Positions 26,736 through 35,085 of a DNA stretch of 64,000 nt are shown in pieces; position 1 is the stretch's first letter, and the number at the start of each line of letters is the position of its first letter. The stretch covers positions 617,549 to 681,548 of the forward strand of contig NZ_QPID01000001.1 of the NCBI RefSeq assembly GCF_003336225.1. Direction: 5' to 3'. The DNA comes from Corallincola holothuriorum. Its GTDB lineage: Bacteria > Pseudomonadota > Gammaproteobacteria > Enterobacterales > Neiellaceae. Both the position numbers and the translations under genes were made by a program. The notes below the pieces were generated by a model. The model was not told where the DNA came from. It searched no databases and saw only the letters and a list, made by a program, of their open reading frames with translations.

Positions 26736-27077
26736 ATGTCAGATCTTGCAAAAACTAACTGCGAAGCATGCCGCGCCGACGCACCGAAAGTCACTGACGC
26801 AGAGTTAGCAGCCCTAATCAAAGAGATCCCGGATTGGGCAGCCGTTAGCGAAGACAGCATCTTGATGCTCCGTCGGCAGTACAGCTTCAGTAACTTTAAG
26901 AAAGCGATGGCTTTTAGTAATCGCGTCGGCGATCTCGCTGAAGAGTATGGCCACCACCCAGCAATTTTAACCGAATGGGGCAAAGTCACGGTGACATGGT
27001 GGACACACAAGATCAGTGGACTACATAAGAATGATTTCGTGATGGCTGCAAAGACCGATTTAATTCCAACCGACTAG
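26736..27077 (+). CDS. phhB: Pterin-4-alpha-carbinolamine dehydratase
   Basis: A 113-aa PCD/DCoH enzyme that regenerates the pterin cofactor used by PhhA. The active-site motif is [20 protein letters not shown], followed by [20 protein letters not shown]. The CxxC-like NCEACRAD at the N-terminus is typical of bacterial PhhB. Start is the ATG at 26736, preceded by AGGAACAGCT. The upstream in-frame codons have no ribosome-binding site. Confidence 0.95.
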   Translation: MSDLAKTNCEACRADAPKVTDAELAALIKEIPDWAAVSEDSILMLRRQYSFSNFKKAMAFSNRVGDLAEEYGHHPAILTEWGKVTVTWWTHKISGLHKNDFVMAAKTDLIPTD

Positions 27078-27414
27078 TAGGCGTGTCGAGTTAACGATCC
27101 TCAGCTTCCCCTCCCAAAAATCAGGACGGTACTATTCGTTAGCACTGTCCTGATCAGGCTGATCCAAAAATGGGTTTAGTTGAGCTATTCGCTATCCCTG
27201 TCCTCGTGAGATTCAGCCCCCCTCACAACGTCACCAAATTATACATAGCTGCGGTACCTTCAAAGTGCTTCGTTTCTAATTCGTTGAAGTAAAATAACTA
27301 AAATTAATGGTCTTATTATTGCGCCGTTGTCGTAATGAAGGCGTTCTGCCTGACTAAGGCTAGAGTGATGAAGTGGGCTACTGGCGCTAAATACTAATAA
27401 AGGGATGTTTAACC
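27078..27414. other. Intergenic region after phhB
   Basis: About 340 bases. An ATCAGGAC...GTCCTGAT inverted pair at about 27121-27156 lies some 45 bases beyond phhB and could end its transcript, although no T run follows. Nothing else was recognised. Confidence 0.4.
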
Positions 27415-27936
27415 ATGAAAAATTTCGTTTCTGTATTATCAGTACTACTGCTGACAAGCTGGGCGGGCATTGCACACGCAGGTTTGATGGGAGCAACGGT
27501 AGGCGCAGATTTTTACTACCCAAACGACACCAGCTTGTATTGTTCCAATGGCACTAAAACGGTAGACGCTACGGTTGAATATCCAACAAGCTGCAGTGGA
27601 TTTAGTGTAGTAAGCATTGATGTGAGTGATACTCAGGTGATCGTCGGACACTCAGGCAACAGCTTCGCGAGTGGCAGCTTTAACGGCTTTGTACTTTCGG
27701 TACTCTCTGATTTATCCATTACATCGTTAATGTATGATGCTGCGGCAAGTACATTAGGGGTCACCTCTTATGGTTTTGACGCCAGCTCTGCCTATTTCAA
27801 CTTTGCCGGACAACTTAATGGCACCGCTATTTTCGATATTAATTCTAGTACTAACGCGGCCGTTCCTGCACCTGCAAGTATTGCGCTGATCGCGCTGGTT
27901 ATTGCTGCAATGGGTTGGCATCGTAAGCAAGCATAG
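27415..27936 (+). CDS. Exported protein with PEP-CTERM-like sorting tail
   Basis: A 173-aa protein with a signal peptide (about residues 1-22, ending AHAG). A Ser/Thr/Asn-rich beta-type body follows. The C-terminus reads VPAPASIALIALVIAAMGWH plus RKQA: a proline motif, a membrane segment and a basic tail, as in PEP-CTERM exosortase substrates. Here PAP stands for PEP. No exosortase lies in the window. Start is good (AAGGGATG before ATG), and a terminator follows. Confidence 0.78.
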   Translation: MKNFVSVLSVLLLTSWAGIAHAGLMGATVGADFYYPNDTSLYCSNGTKTVDATVEYPTSCSGFSVVSIDVSDTQVIVGHSGNSFASGSFNGFVLSVLSDLSITSLMYDAAASTLGVTSYGFDASSAYFNFAGQLNGTAIFDINSSTNAAVPAPASIALIALVIAAMGWHRKQA

Positions 27937-27960
27937 ATGTTTTCGCTTCAAGCCATATGG

Positions 27961-27984
27961 AAGCTCCTGTAAGGGAGCTTTTTT
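27961..27984 (+). terminator. Rho-independent terminator
   Basis: AAGCTCC-TGTAA-GGGAGCTT and a T run, 25 bases beyond the PEP-CTERM-like gene. Confidence 0.92.
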
Positions 27985-28292
27985 ATTGGTCTCTTTGTAA
28001 TTACTTTATGACTAAAGAAGCAACAGGCCGATCACTTACATCAACCATTCCGGCTGTTACAGCACTAAAAAACCACATAAGTTATGCAGGGTGAAAGACC
28101 TACTCTCTAGTCGATAGTAGAGGCATGATGTACAGAACCACTTACACAAGGTACGACATTCCAATTGCTGTTTTTGCTTGGCGATAGTGGCCTGTAAATT
28201 CCATTAACGGTAACTTGCATCCTCAACAATCAGATGTGGTTATCGGCACGCATCAATTCAGTCAATAAGTAATGAGCATCAGGAATATATAG
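27985..28292. other. Intergenic region, nothing recognised
   Basis: About 310 bases before the propeller-protein gene. It has mixed composition with no clear hairpin or consensus promoter. An AGGAA precedes the next start codon. Confidence 0.35.
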
Positions 28293-29192
28293 ATGAGAGC
28301 TTTCAACCGCATCAGTACACTAGCCATTGCCGCAACCGCTCTCACATTTGGCTCAACATTGTCCGCAGCGCCCACACCTTACCACTCTGCGCCAGCCGCT
28401 AAGCAGGCGGTAGAATTTGCGCCGGGGATCATCTCTACTAAAGACAATTTTGAGATCAACACTGTCTTCAACAAAGCGGGCGATCACGTTATCTTTGCTC
28501 GCTGCCATGACGACTTCAGCCAGTGCACCATGATGGGATCTCATTATAAGAACGGTCAATGGCAACCGCCCGTAGCACTGCCATTCTCTGGCGGCTATTT
28601 AGAAGCCGATGCCTATTACAACGAAGATTACTCAGCGATTTACTTCGTTTCCAAGCGGCCAATAAAGCCCGGCGCAGCAGTTAGCAGTTCAGTGAATCTT
28701 TGGCGTGTGGCGCTAGACAACGGTGTCTGGCAAACGCCCGAGTACCTGCCAGATCTCAGTTCTGACTCGGATGACCTGTATCCCTCAATCACCGCCAACG
28801 GTGATCTCTACTTTCCCTCTTTTCGCGATAACCAACGTCAAATGTACGTAGCGAAAAAGACGCCTGCTGGATTTGAAGAACCAAAGCCCTTACCCGCACA
28901 TATCTATGGAAAAGACGCCAAAATCGGTGACTCTGTCGTGCTTAGTGATGGTAACACCATTATTTTTAGCATCTCCGGTCGCAACGACAGCGTCGGCAAA
29001 GGCGATCTCTATATCGCCGAAAAAGTGGATGGGATCTGGAGCGAAGCGAGAAGCTTAGGCGAAAAAGTAAATACGCCAAACCATGAGTTCACACCGATCG
29101 TGTCACCCAATGGCGAATACCTGTTTTTTACCCGTATCGAAAACGGCCGAGGCAATCTCTATCAGATAAAGCTAAGTGCGATCTTGCAGTAA
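28293..29192 (+). CDS. Secreted TolB-like (PD40) beta-propeller protein
   Basis: A 299-aa exported protein with signal peptide (about 1-25, ending LSAAP). It has repeated WD40-like/PD40 blades: EINTVFNKAGDHVIFARC, EADAYYNEDYSAIYFVSKR, LYPSITANGDLYFPSFRDN, DSVVLSDGNTIIFSISGR and FTPIVSPNGEYLFFTR. Such propellers bind partners or cell-wall ligands. No catalytic motif is seen. Start AGGAATATATAG-ATG. It lies between the phh genes and the tyrosine operon without evident connection. Confidence 0.85.
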   Translation: MRAFNRISTLAIAATALTFGSTLSAAPTPYHSAPAAKQAVEFAPGIISTKDNFEINTVFNKAGDHVIFARCHDDFSQCTMMGSHYKNGQWQPPVALPFSGGYLEADAYYNEDYSAIYFVSKRPIKPGAAVSSSVNLWRVALDNGVWQTPEYLPDLSSDSDDLYPSITANGDLYFPSFRDNQRQMYVAKKTPAGFEEPKPLPAHIYGKDAKIGDSVVLSDGNTIIFSISGRNDSVGKGDLYIAEKVDGIWSEARSLGEKVNTPNHEFTPIVSPNGEYLFFTRIENGRGNLYQIKLSAILQ

Positions 29193-29203
29193 GCATCAAG
29201 CTG

Positions 29204-29225
29204 TCGGTTGCATCGATGCAACCGA
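29204..29225 (+). terminator. Hairpin after propeller gene
   Basis: TCGGTTGCA-TCGA-TGCAACCGA, a perfect 9-bp stem 12 bases beyond the stop. No T run follows, so termination is uncertain. Confidence 0.5.
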
Positions 29226-29594
29226 TAGATCACTCAAACAATACACAACTTCATCGCAGTTTAAGTACTGAACTAGCAAGGCATCTGCTTTGATTTCAAG
29301 GCGCGAAAGCTATTAGTAATAGTTGCCACCGCACTACTGGCAGTGCTCGTTCAGATACATGGCCTGCCTTCTCAGTCACTTTCCAAAACTAATATCCTGG
29401 CGCAACCAACGGCAGCGTGCCGGGCACAGCATAGATATTTATTGCTAAGGCGTTAGCACTGCTGACAACCACGGAACTTGCATCCCTCCCCACTTAGGCT
29501 CATTTAGACTTGCCACTTTTTCAGCGATAATTGACAACGTTGCGCCGCCAAACCGCGATATATAGGGGTTTGAAGCACGGCTCTGATGACGTAA

Positions 29595-29621
29595 CGATTT
29601 GTTTACCATTTAACCAAATCG
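29595..29621. promoter_or_regulatory. Palindromic operator candidate upstream of hpd operon
   Basis: A 27-bp dyad, CGATTTG at one end and CAAATCG at the other, with matching TTA and TAA inside. It lies 104 bases before the hpd start, in a gap of about 530 bases that is otherwise featureless apart from the hairpin at 29204-29225. A regulator for the tyrosine pathway may bind here. Confidence 0.5.
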
Positions 29622-29724
29622 CCTCACTTTGCTCCCTCCGCTATTTTCGCGACAGATTGCAGTAATTAGCCCTAACTTAGGTTCAAACAATTACAACGCC
29701 CATTAAAAAGAGGTGACTGTTCCC

Positions 29725-30822
29725 ATGGCTAATCTCAACCCGATGACAGATCCAATTCTTAACCCACTTGGTACTGACGGCTTCGAATTCGTCGAATATA
29801 CAGCGGCGGATGCCGCCGGTATTGATGCGTTAAAACAGCTATTTTGCTCACTCGGATTTACCGAAGTGGCAAAGCACCGCTCAAAAGCGGTATGGCTCTA
29901 TAAGCAGGGTGACCTTAACTTTATCGTTAATGCAGAGCCTGGCTCGCAAGCGGAGCAGTTCTCACGTATTCATGGGCCGAGCGTATGCGGTATGGCATTC
30001 CGTGTTGCCGATGCCGGGGCAGCATTAAAGCGCGCTATCGCCCATGGCGCTACTGAGTATGTTGGCAACCTGGGCGCCATGGAGCTTAAGATCCCTGCCG
30101 TGTACGGTATTGGCAAAAGTACGCTCTACTTTATTGATCGCTACGGCGACAGCAGTATCTACGAAGTAGACTTCAAGTTTTATCCAGACTGGCAGCACAA
30201 GATGGCAAGCCACCAAGTGGGGCTTTACAAGCTGGATCACCTCACTCATAACGTGATGCGTGGCAATATGGATAAATGGTCACACTTCTATGAGCAGTTA
30301 GGTAATTTCCGTGAGATCCGGTACTTCGATATCGAAGGTAAACTCACGGGTCTGAAAAGCCGCGCCATGACGGCACCCTGTGGCAAGATCCGCATACCGA
30401 TAAATGAATCTTCTGACGACAAATCGCAGATCGAAGAGTTTATCCGTGAATACCACGGCGAAGGGATCCAGCATATCGCCATGACCACAGATGATATCTA
30501 CACCACAGTACAAACCCTCAAAGATCGTGGCGTGGAGTTTATGTTCACACCGGACACCTACTATGAAAAGGTCGATACCCGAGTTCCCGACCATGGTGAA
30601 GATGTCGCTCAGTTGCAAGCCTTGAAGATCCTGATCGATGGCGCACCTGAAAAAGATGGGATCTTACTTCAGATCTTCACCAATACGGTGATCGGGCCGG
30701 TGTTCTTCGAGATCATTCAACGCAAGGGAAACCAAGGCTTTGGCGAGGGTAATTTCAAGGCATTGTTTGAATCTATCGAAGAAGATCAGATCCGCCGCGG
30801 TACATTGAGCGAGGAGCAGTAA
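29725..30822 (+). CDS. hpd: 4-hydroxyphenylpyruvate dioxygenase
   Basis: A 365-aa Fe(II) dioxygenase converting 4-hydroxyphenylpyruvate to homogentisate. It has two vicinal-oxygen-chelate domains. The iron ligands lie in LDHLTHNVMRG, GIQHIAMTTDDI and GPVFFEIIQRKGNQGFGEGN (His, His, Glu), the last followed by FKALFESIE, which is diagnostic. I chose the ATG at 29725, nine bases after AGAGGTG; a GTG at 29713 overlaps that site. It is first of four tightly spaced genes and ends one base before hmgA. Confidence 0.97.
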   Translation: MANLNPMTDPILNPLGTDGFEFVEYTAADAAGIDALKQLFCSLGFTEVAKHRSKAVWLYKQGDLNFIVNAEPGSQAEQFSRIHGPSVCGMAFRVADAGAALKRAIAHGATEYVGNLGAMELKIPAVYGIGKSTLYFIDRYGDSSIYEVDFKFYPDWQHKMASHQVGLYKLDHLTHNVMRGNMDKWSHFYEQLGNFREIRYFDIEGKLTGLKSRAMTAPCGKIRIPINESSDDKSQIEEFIREYHGEGIQHIAMTTDDIYTTVQTLKDRGVEFMFTPDTYYEKVDTRVPDHGEDVAQLQALKILIDGAPEKDGILLQIFTNTVIGPVFFEIIQRKGNQGFGEGNFKALFESIEEDQIRRGTLSEEQ

Positions 30823-30823
30823 T

Positions 30824-31969
30824 ATGGCGAGCCAACCGATCAACTTTCCCCGCACAGAGGGGCAGTGCTCTGCACAAGCCCACGCTGACTTTCCCGAAGA
30901 GGGATTATATGAACGTGAAGTGGGGCGCGATGGATTTTTTGGCTCTGCCAGCCATATTCATCACCGCCATCCGCCTACGGGTTGGCTGGCCTGGGAAGGC
31001 CCGCTCCGCCCCCGAGCATTCGCTTTTGCAAAGATCACAGGTATTGCCCCCGACAGCCCGTGGCGCACGCCCACTTTGCTACACAACGCTCACTGCCGCT
31101 ACCGGCTATGGGACTGCAACGAAGCGATGGAAAATCTAGTACGTAATGCCGACGGTGACGACCTGCTATTCGTTCATGAAGGCGACGGCGAGATATTCTG
31201 CGATTATGGCCATATGACGTTGACCGAAGGTGATTATGTGGTGATCCCTCGAGGCACCATGTGGCGACTCTGCCCTCAACGGCCTATGCGCCTATTGATG
31301 ATTGAGGCCACCGAACAAAGCTACCAGTTGCCCGATAAAGGGATGGTGGGTCGGCACGCACTATTTGACCCTGCGGTACTGAAAACACCGCAGATCAACC
31401 AGGCTTTTCTGGATCAACAAAACGAAGAACGTTGGCAAGTGCATGTTAAGCGCCATCAACAGATATCGGTGATCACCTATCCATTTAACCCGCTTGATGC
31501 GGTGGGTTGGCACGGCGATCTTTCGGTGGTGAAACTGAATTGGCGCGACATACGCCCGTTAATGAGTCACAGATATCACCTACCGCCGTCGGCGCACACC
31601 ACCTTTGTTACCAAACACTTTGTTATCTGCACTTTTGTGCCCCGTCCGATTGAGAGTGACCCCGGCGCACTGAAAGTACCGTTCTATCACAGTAACGATG
31701 ACTACGATGAAGTGTTGTTCTACCACGCGGGCGACTTTTTCAGTCGCGACAATATCACCCAAGGCATGGTCACCCTGCACCCGGCGGGTTTCCCCCACGG
31801 CCCCCATCCTAAGGCGTACAAAGCGGGTCAAGAATACAGCCGCAAGTTCACCGACGAAGTGGCAGTGATGCTTGACACCCGTGATGCGTTAGAAGTGTCA
31901 CCGAAAGCTTCAGAACTGGAGAACCCTGACTATGTTTACAGCTGGCGCAATCACAATGAACTGGGTTGA
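30824..31969 (+). CDS. hmgA: Homogentisate 1,2-dioxygenase
   Basis: A 381-aa ring-cleaving dioxygenase giving maleylacetoacetate. It has the cupin-like core (FVHEGDGEIFCDYGHM, YVVIPRGTMWRL) and the Fe-site region VTLHPAGFPHGPHP near the C-terminus, preceded by DEVLFYHAGDFFSRDN. It is shorter than the roughly 430-aa enzymes of animals and pseudomonads but holds all the motifs. hpd ends one base upstream, so translation is probably coupled. Confidence 0.95.
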   Translation: MASQPINFPRTEGQCSAQAHADFPEEGLYEREVGRDGFFGSASHIHHRHPPTGWLAWEGPLRPRAFAFAKITGIAPDSPWRTPTLLHNAHCRYRLWDCNEAMENLVRNADGDDLLFVHEGDGEIFCDYGHMTLTEGDYVVIPRGTMWRLCPQRPMRLLMIEATEQSYQLPDKGMVGRHALFDPAVLKTPQINQAFLDQQNEERWQVHVKRHQQISVITYPFNPLDAVGWHGDLSVVKLNWRDIRPLMSHRYHLPPSAHTTFVTKHFVICTFVPRPIESDPGALKVPFYHSNDDYDEVLFYHAGDFFSRDNITQGMVTLHPAGFPHGPHPKAYKAGQEYSRKFTDEVAVMLDTRDALEVSPKASELENPDYVYSWRNHNELG

Positions 31970-31993
31970 AGTTAAAGCAGAAAGGAGCGCTAA

Positions 31994-32983
31994 ATGAAGT
32001 TAGCCAGTTTGAAAAACGGCACTCGTGATGGACAACTGATCGTTGTGAGTCGTGATCTTAGCCAAGCTGTGACCGTGACAGAGATCGCTAGCACCCTGCA
32101 GCAAGCGTTGGATAACTGGCGAATTGTCCGGCCGGCGCTCGACACTGTCTATCAACAGCTCAACGACAACGTGCTTGCCGATACCTTTGGCTTTGTTGAA
32201 AGTGCTTGTGAATCCCCCCTGCCCCGTGCCTTTCATTGGGCTGATGGCAGCGCCTATGTTAATCATGTCGAGCTGGTACGCAAAGCGCGCGGAGCCGAGA
32301 TGCCAGAGAGCTTCTGGAGCGATCCACTGATCTATCAAGGTGGCTCTGATTGTTTTCTGCCTCCCCATGATCCTATTCCGATGGCATCCACCGATTGGGG
32401 CATCGATTTTGAAGCGGAGATCGCGGTGGTGACCGACGATGTGCCGATGGGCGTTGCGACCAAAGATGCGGATAACCACATTCACTTACTGATGCTGGTT
32501 AATGATGTATCACTGCGTAATTTAATCCCCGGCGAGTTAGCCAAAGGGTTTGGCTTTTACCAAAGCAAACCATCCAGCAGTTTTTCTCCTGTGGCGATCA
32601 CCCCTGATGAACTAGGTGATCATTGGCAAAAAAGTAAAGTGCTGCGGCCTCTGACCAGCCACCTCAATAATGCGCTATTTGGCGAGCCGGACGCAGGCAC
32701 AGATATGACCTTTAACTTTGCCGAATTAGTTGCTCATGCCGCGAAAACACGGCCACTGTGCGCAGGCACCATTATAGGCTCAGGCACAGTAAGCAATTAT
32801 GACCGTAGCGCAGGCTCAAGCTGTATAGCTGAAAAACGGATGTTGGAAACCGTTGCAGAAGGTAAACCCACAACGCCGTTTATGAACTTTGGTGACACCA
32901 TTCGCATCGAGATGTTTGATACCGCCGGCCGCTCAATTTTTGGCGCGATCGAACAAACCGTGATCCCGTTTCCACAGGAATAA
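31994..32983 (+). CDS. fahA: Fumarylacetoacetase (FAH family)
   Basis: A 329-aa FAH-family hydrolase that splits fumarylacetoacetate into fumarate and acetoacetate. Metal-site stretches are STDWGIDFEAEIAVVTDDVP and MLVNDVSLRNLIPGELAKGF. The late CAGTIIGSGTVSNYD and FGDTIRIEMFD complete the fold. Start AAAGGAG-CGCTAA-ATG. It sits third in the hpd-hmgA-fahA-maiA operon. Confidence 0.95.
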   Translation: MKLASLKNGTRDGQLIVVSRDLSQAVTVTEIASTLQQALDNWRIVRPALDTVYQQLNDNVLADTFGFVESACESPLPRAFHWADGSAYVNHVELVRKARGAEMPESFWSDPLIYQGGSDCFLPPHDPIPMASTDWGIDFEAEIAVVTDDVPMGVATKDADNHIHLLMLVNDVSLRNLIPGELAKGFGFYQSKPSSSFSPVAITPDELGDHWQKSKVLRPLTSHLNNALFGEPDAGTDMTFNFAELVAHAAKTRPLCAGTIIGSGTVSNYDRSAGSSCIAEKRMLETVAEGKPTTPFMNFGDTIRIEMFDTAGRSIFGAIEQTVIPFPQE

Positions 32984-32994
32984 TAGAGGTAGCC

Positions 32995-33660
32995 ATGGAA
33001 TATACACTGTACTCATATTGGCGATCATCAGCAGCGTATCGCGTGCGCATCGCCTTAGCACTAAAGGGGCTGAGCTATCGTACCGAGCCGGTTCACCTAG
33101 TTAAGCATGGTGGCGAACAACATAGTCAGCAATATACGGCGCTCAACGCCAGTGGTCTGGTTCCTACGCTGGGCACTCCCGACGGTGTACTACGACAATC
33201 ATTGGCGATCATGGAATATCTTGAGGAGCGTCACCCAGCCCCCGCCTTGTTACCCTGCCAGCCGCTCAAGCGTGCACAAAGCCGCGCATTGGCCTTAGAT
33301 ATCTGTTGTGAGACCCACCCGCTGAACAACCTGCGGGTGCAGCAATACCTAACAAAAAACCTAGGGATAAATGACACAGAAAAACACAGATGGATGACCC
33401 ACTGGATGCACAAGGGTTTTGTGCCTATCGAACAGCAGCTCGCAGAAACTGGCGGCGTGTTTGCAGTGGGAGACACGCCCACGTTTGCCGATATTTGCCT
33501 GATCCCGCAAGTCTATAACGCCAAGCGATTTAACATCAGTATGGAACGCTTCCCTCGCATCACCGAGATCTGGTCACGGTGCAACGAACTGGAGGCATTT
33601 AAACAAGCCGCACCCGAGGCGCAAAACGATGCCGAGCCGTTACTGCTGAAAGCGCAGTGA
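32995..33660 (+). CDS. maiA: Maleylacetoacetate isomerase (zeta-class GST)
   Basis: A 221-aa zeta glutathione transferase isomerising maleylacetoacetate to fumarylacetoacetate. The N-terminal thioredoxin-like domain has LYSYWRSSAAYRVRIALALK. The family motif SSCxxRVR appears here as SSAAYRVR, so its Cys is Ala while the catalytic first Ser is kept. The C-terminal helical domain includes FAVGDTPTFADICLIPQVYN. Start GAGGTAGCC-ATG, 11 bp after fahA. Last gene of the tyrosine operon. Confidence 0.94.
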   Translation: MEYTLYSYWRSSAAYRVRIALALKGLSYRTEPVHLVKHGGEQHSQQYTALNASGLVPTLGTPDGVLRQSLAIMEYLEERHPAPALLPCQPLKRAQSRALALDICCETHPLNNLRVQQYLTKNLGINDTEKHRWMTHWMHKGFVPIEQQLAETGGVFAVGDTPTFADICLIPQVYNAKRFNISMERFPRITEIWSRCNELEAFKQAAPEAQNDAEPLLLKAQ

Positions 33661-34689
33661 CATTGATTCAATAGATAACTTAACGTAGGCTTTCTGCCGT
33701 CAAAGGAGTTGACCGCAGAAAACAGCGTGTTCATGGAGTGATAGCAGCCCCGATAATAGGGTGAAGCTGCTCCCCCCACTTTTAAAGCATCATCCCACAC
33801 GCTTAACGTCATCTTCCTGCTGTTTTTTTTCATCACAGGTAGCGTCGGTATGTTCGGATTATTCAAGAAGTTTGATGTCAATCTTTGTCCTGAAGTCAAA
33901 GGACAAATAATGCTTGAGGGCAAGCCTGTTGCAGGCATAAAAATCACCCGTAGCCTTGGTTTTATGGATGAAAAGAAGCGAGTTGACTGCGTGTCGACAG
34001 ATGCAGACGGACGTTTTATCTTAGAAGAGATTAATATCCGCTCACGCAAACCAGGCAGCATGTTTGGCGTAGAATTCACACTCCAAAAAATTACCGCATC
34101 TTTCAAGGCTCAAGAATATAAGCTCTGGTTGTCCCCGTATTATGGGATAGAAAAGAGTTCAGATTACTCCCAAAAATTAGCTTCGCTTATCTGTGAGCTA
34201 AAATCTAAGCCTGCCCAATTTGAGTTCCCTAATAGTAAGAACCCCAATAAAGACCACTATGCCACGAGCATTTGTCGCTGGGATGATGACTATAATCTCT
34301 TTGAAGAGTTCGACAGGGTAAGTTAGTCAAACGACGCTATAGGACAGCATCGCGACAACCTAATAAAAAGCTAATATTTCGTTAATAAATCAGTGACGTT
34401 GATTCGATAAATATCTTCGCGTAGACTTCCTGCAGTCAAAGGAGTTGACCGCAGAAAACGGCGTGTTCATGGAGTGAAAGCAGCCCCGATAGTAGGGTGA
34501 AGCTGTTCCCCACTTTTAAAGCACCATCCCACACGCTTAACGTCATCTTCCTGCTGTTTTTGTTCATCACAGGTAGCGTCGGTATGTTCGGATTATTCAA
34601 GAAGTTTGATGTCAATCTTTGTCCTGAAGTCAAAGGACAGATACTGCTTGAGGGCAAGCCAGTGTCAGGCGTAAAGATCACGCGTAGCC
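33659..34689. repeat. Direct repeat from a tandem gene duplication
   Basis: Blocks 33659-33955 and 34395-34689 are near-identical (offset about 736-737 bp). They cover the leader, the signal-peptide region and the first 35 or so codons of two DUF6795-like genes. Similarity drops further downstream, so the 3' halves have diverged more. Confidence 0.88.
33850..34326 (+). CDS. DUF6795-like protein, copy 1 (signal region frameshifted)
   Basis: A 158-aa frame starting MFGLFKKFDVNLCPEVKGQI, then a carboxypeptidase-regulatory-like beta domain (EGKPVAGIKITRS, STDADGRFILEEINIRSRKP). It matches copy 2 at 34497, but the leader coding for the membrane segment is out of frame. Two extra bases in a C-run at about 33770-33776 break the link to the GTG at 33761. 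The protein is either made from the internal ATG without an anchor or is a decaying copy. A sequencing error in the C-run is possible. Confidence 0.6.
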   Translation: MFGLFKKFDVNLCPEVKGQIMLEGKPVAGIKITRSLGFMDEKKRVDCVSTDADGRFILEEINIRSRKPGSMFGVEFTLQKITASFKAQEYKLWLSPYYGIEKSSDYSQKLASLICELKSKPAQFEFPNSKNPNKDHYATSICRWDDDYNLFEEFDRVS

Positions 34690-35060
34690 TAACGTATTAC
34701 TACGAGAATGAACGCCTTGATTACACCACGACTGACGATAACGGGCAATTTTCATTTCCAGAGGTAAACATCCGTTCCCGTAAGCCTGGAAGCATGTTTG
34801 ATGTCAGCCGCACCTACCAAGAGATCTTTGCCGAGAGGTGTAGCCAGAAATATAAACTTTGGCGCTCAACATTCCATGGCATAGAAAAGCGTCCAGAGTA
34901 TGAAAAGAAGCTGGGTTCTCTTAACTGCGACTTGACATCCAAACTAGTCAAATTTGAATTCAAAAATAATAAAAATTCTAACATTGATTTTTTCGCAACT
35001 AGCTTAGCTCGTTGGTCTGATGACTTTATAATTTTTGAAGAATACAACCGAACATACTAA
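34497..35060 (+). CDS. DUF6795-like protein, copy 2, membrane-anchored
   Basis: A 187-aa protein with an N-terminal hydrophobic segment (VIFLLFLFITGSVGMFG) that anchors or exports it. A beta-sandwich of carboxypeptidase-regulatory type follows (KGQILLEGKPVSGVKITRS, TTDDNGQFSFPEVNIRSRKP). The MFGLFKKFDVNLCPEVKGQI core is shared with copy 1. Such proteins occur beside putative toxins and lipases in marine gammaproteobacteria. The start is GTG at 34497 with a weak ribosome-binding site. It ends 25 bp before the lipase gene, which supports a functional pair. Confidence 0.75.
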   Translation: MKLFPTFKAPSHTLNVIFLLFLFITGSVGMFGLFKKFDVNLCPEVKGQILLEGKPVSGVKITRSLTYYYENERLDYTTTDDNGQFSFPEVNIRSRKPGSMFDVSRTYQEIFAERCSQKYKLWRSTFHGIEKRPEYEKKLGSLNCDLTSKLVKFEFKNNKNSNIDFFATSLARWSDDFIIFEEYNRTY

Positions 35061-35085
35061 ATGTACTTCGTAAAGGACGACGATA

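Noticed and set aside
32000..32485. 161-codon minus-strand frame
   Set aside because: Antisense shadow of fahA, a gene with firm family motifs.
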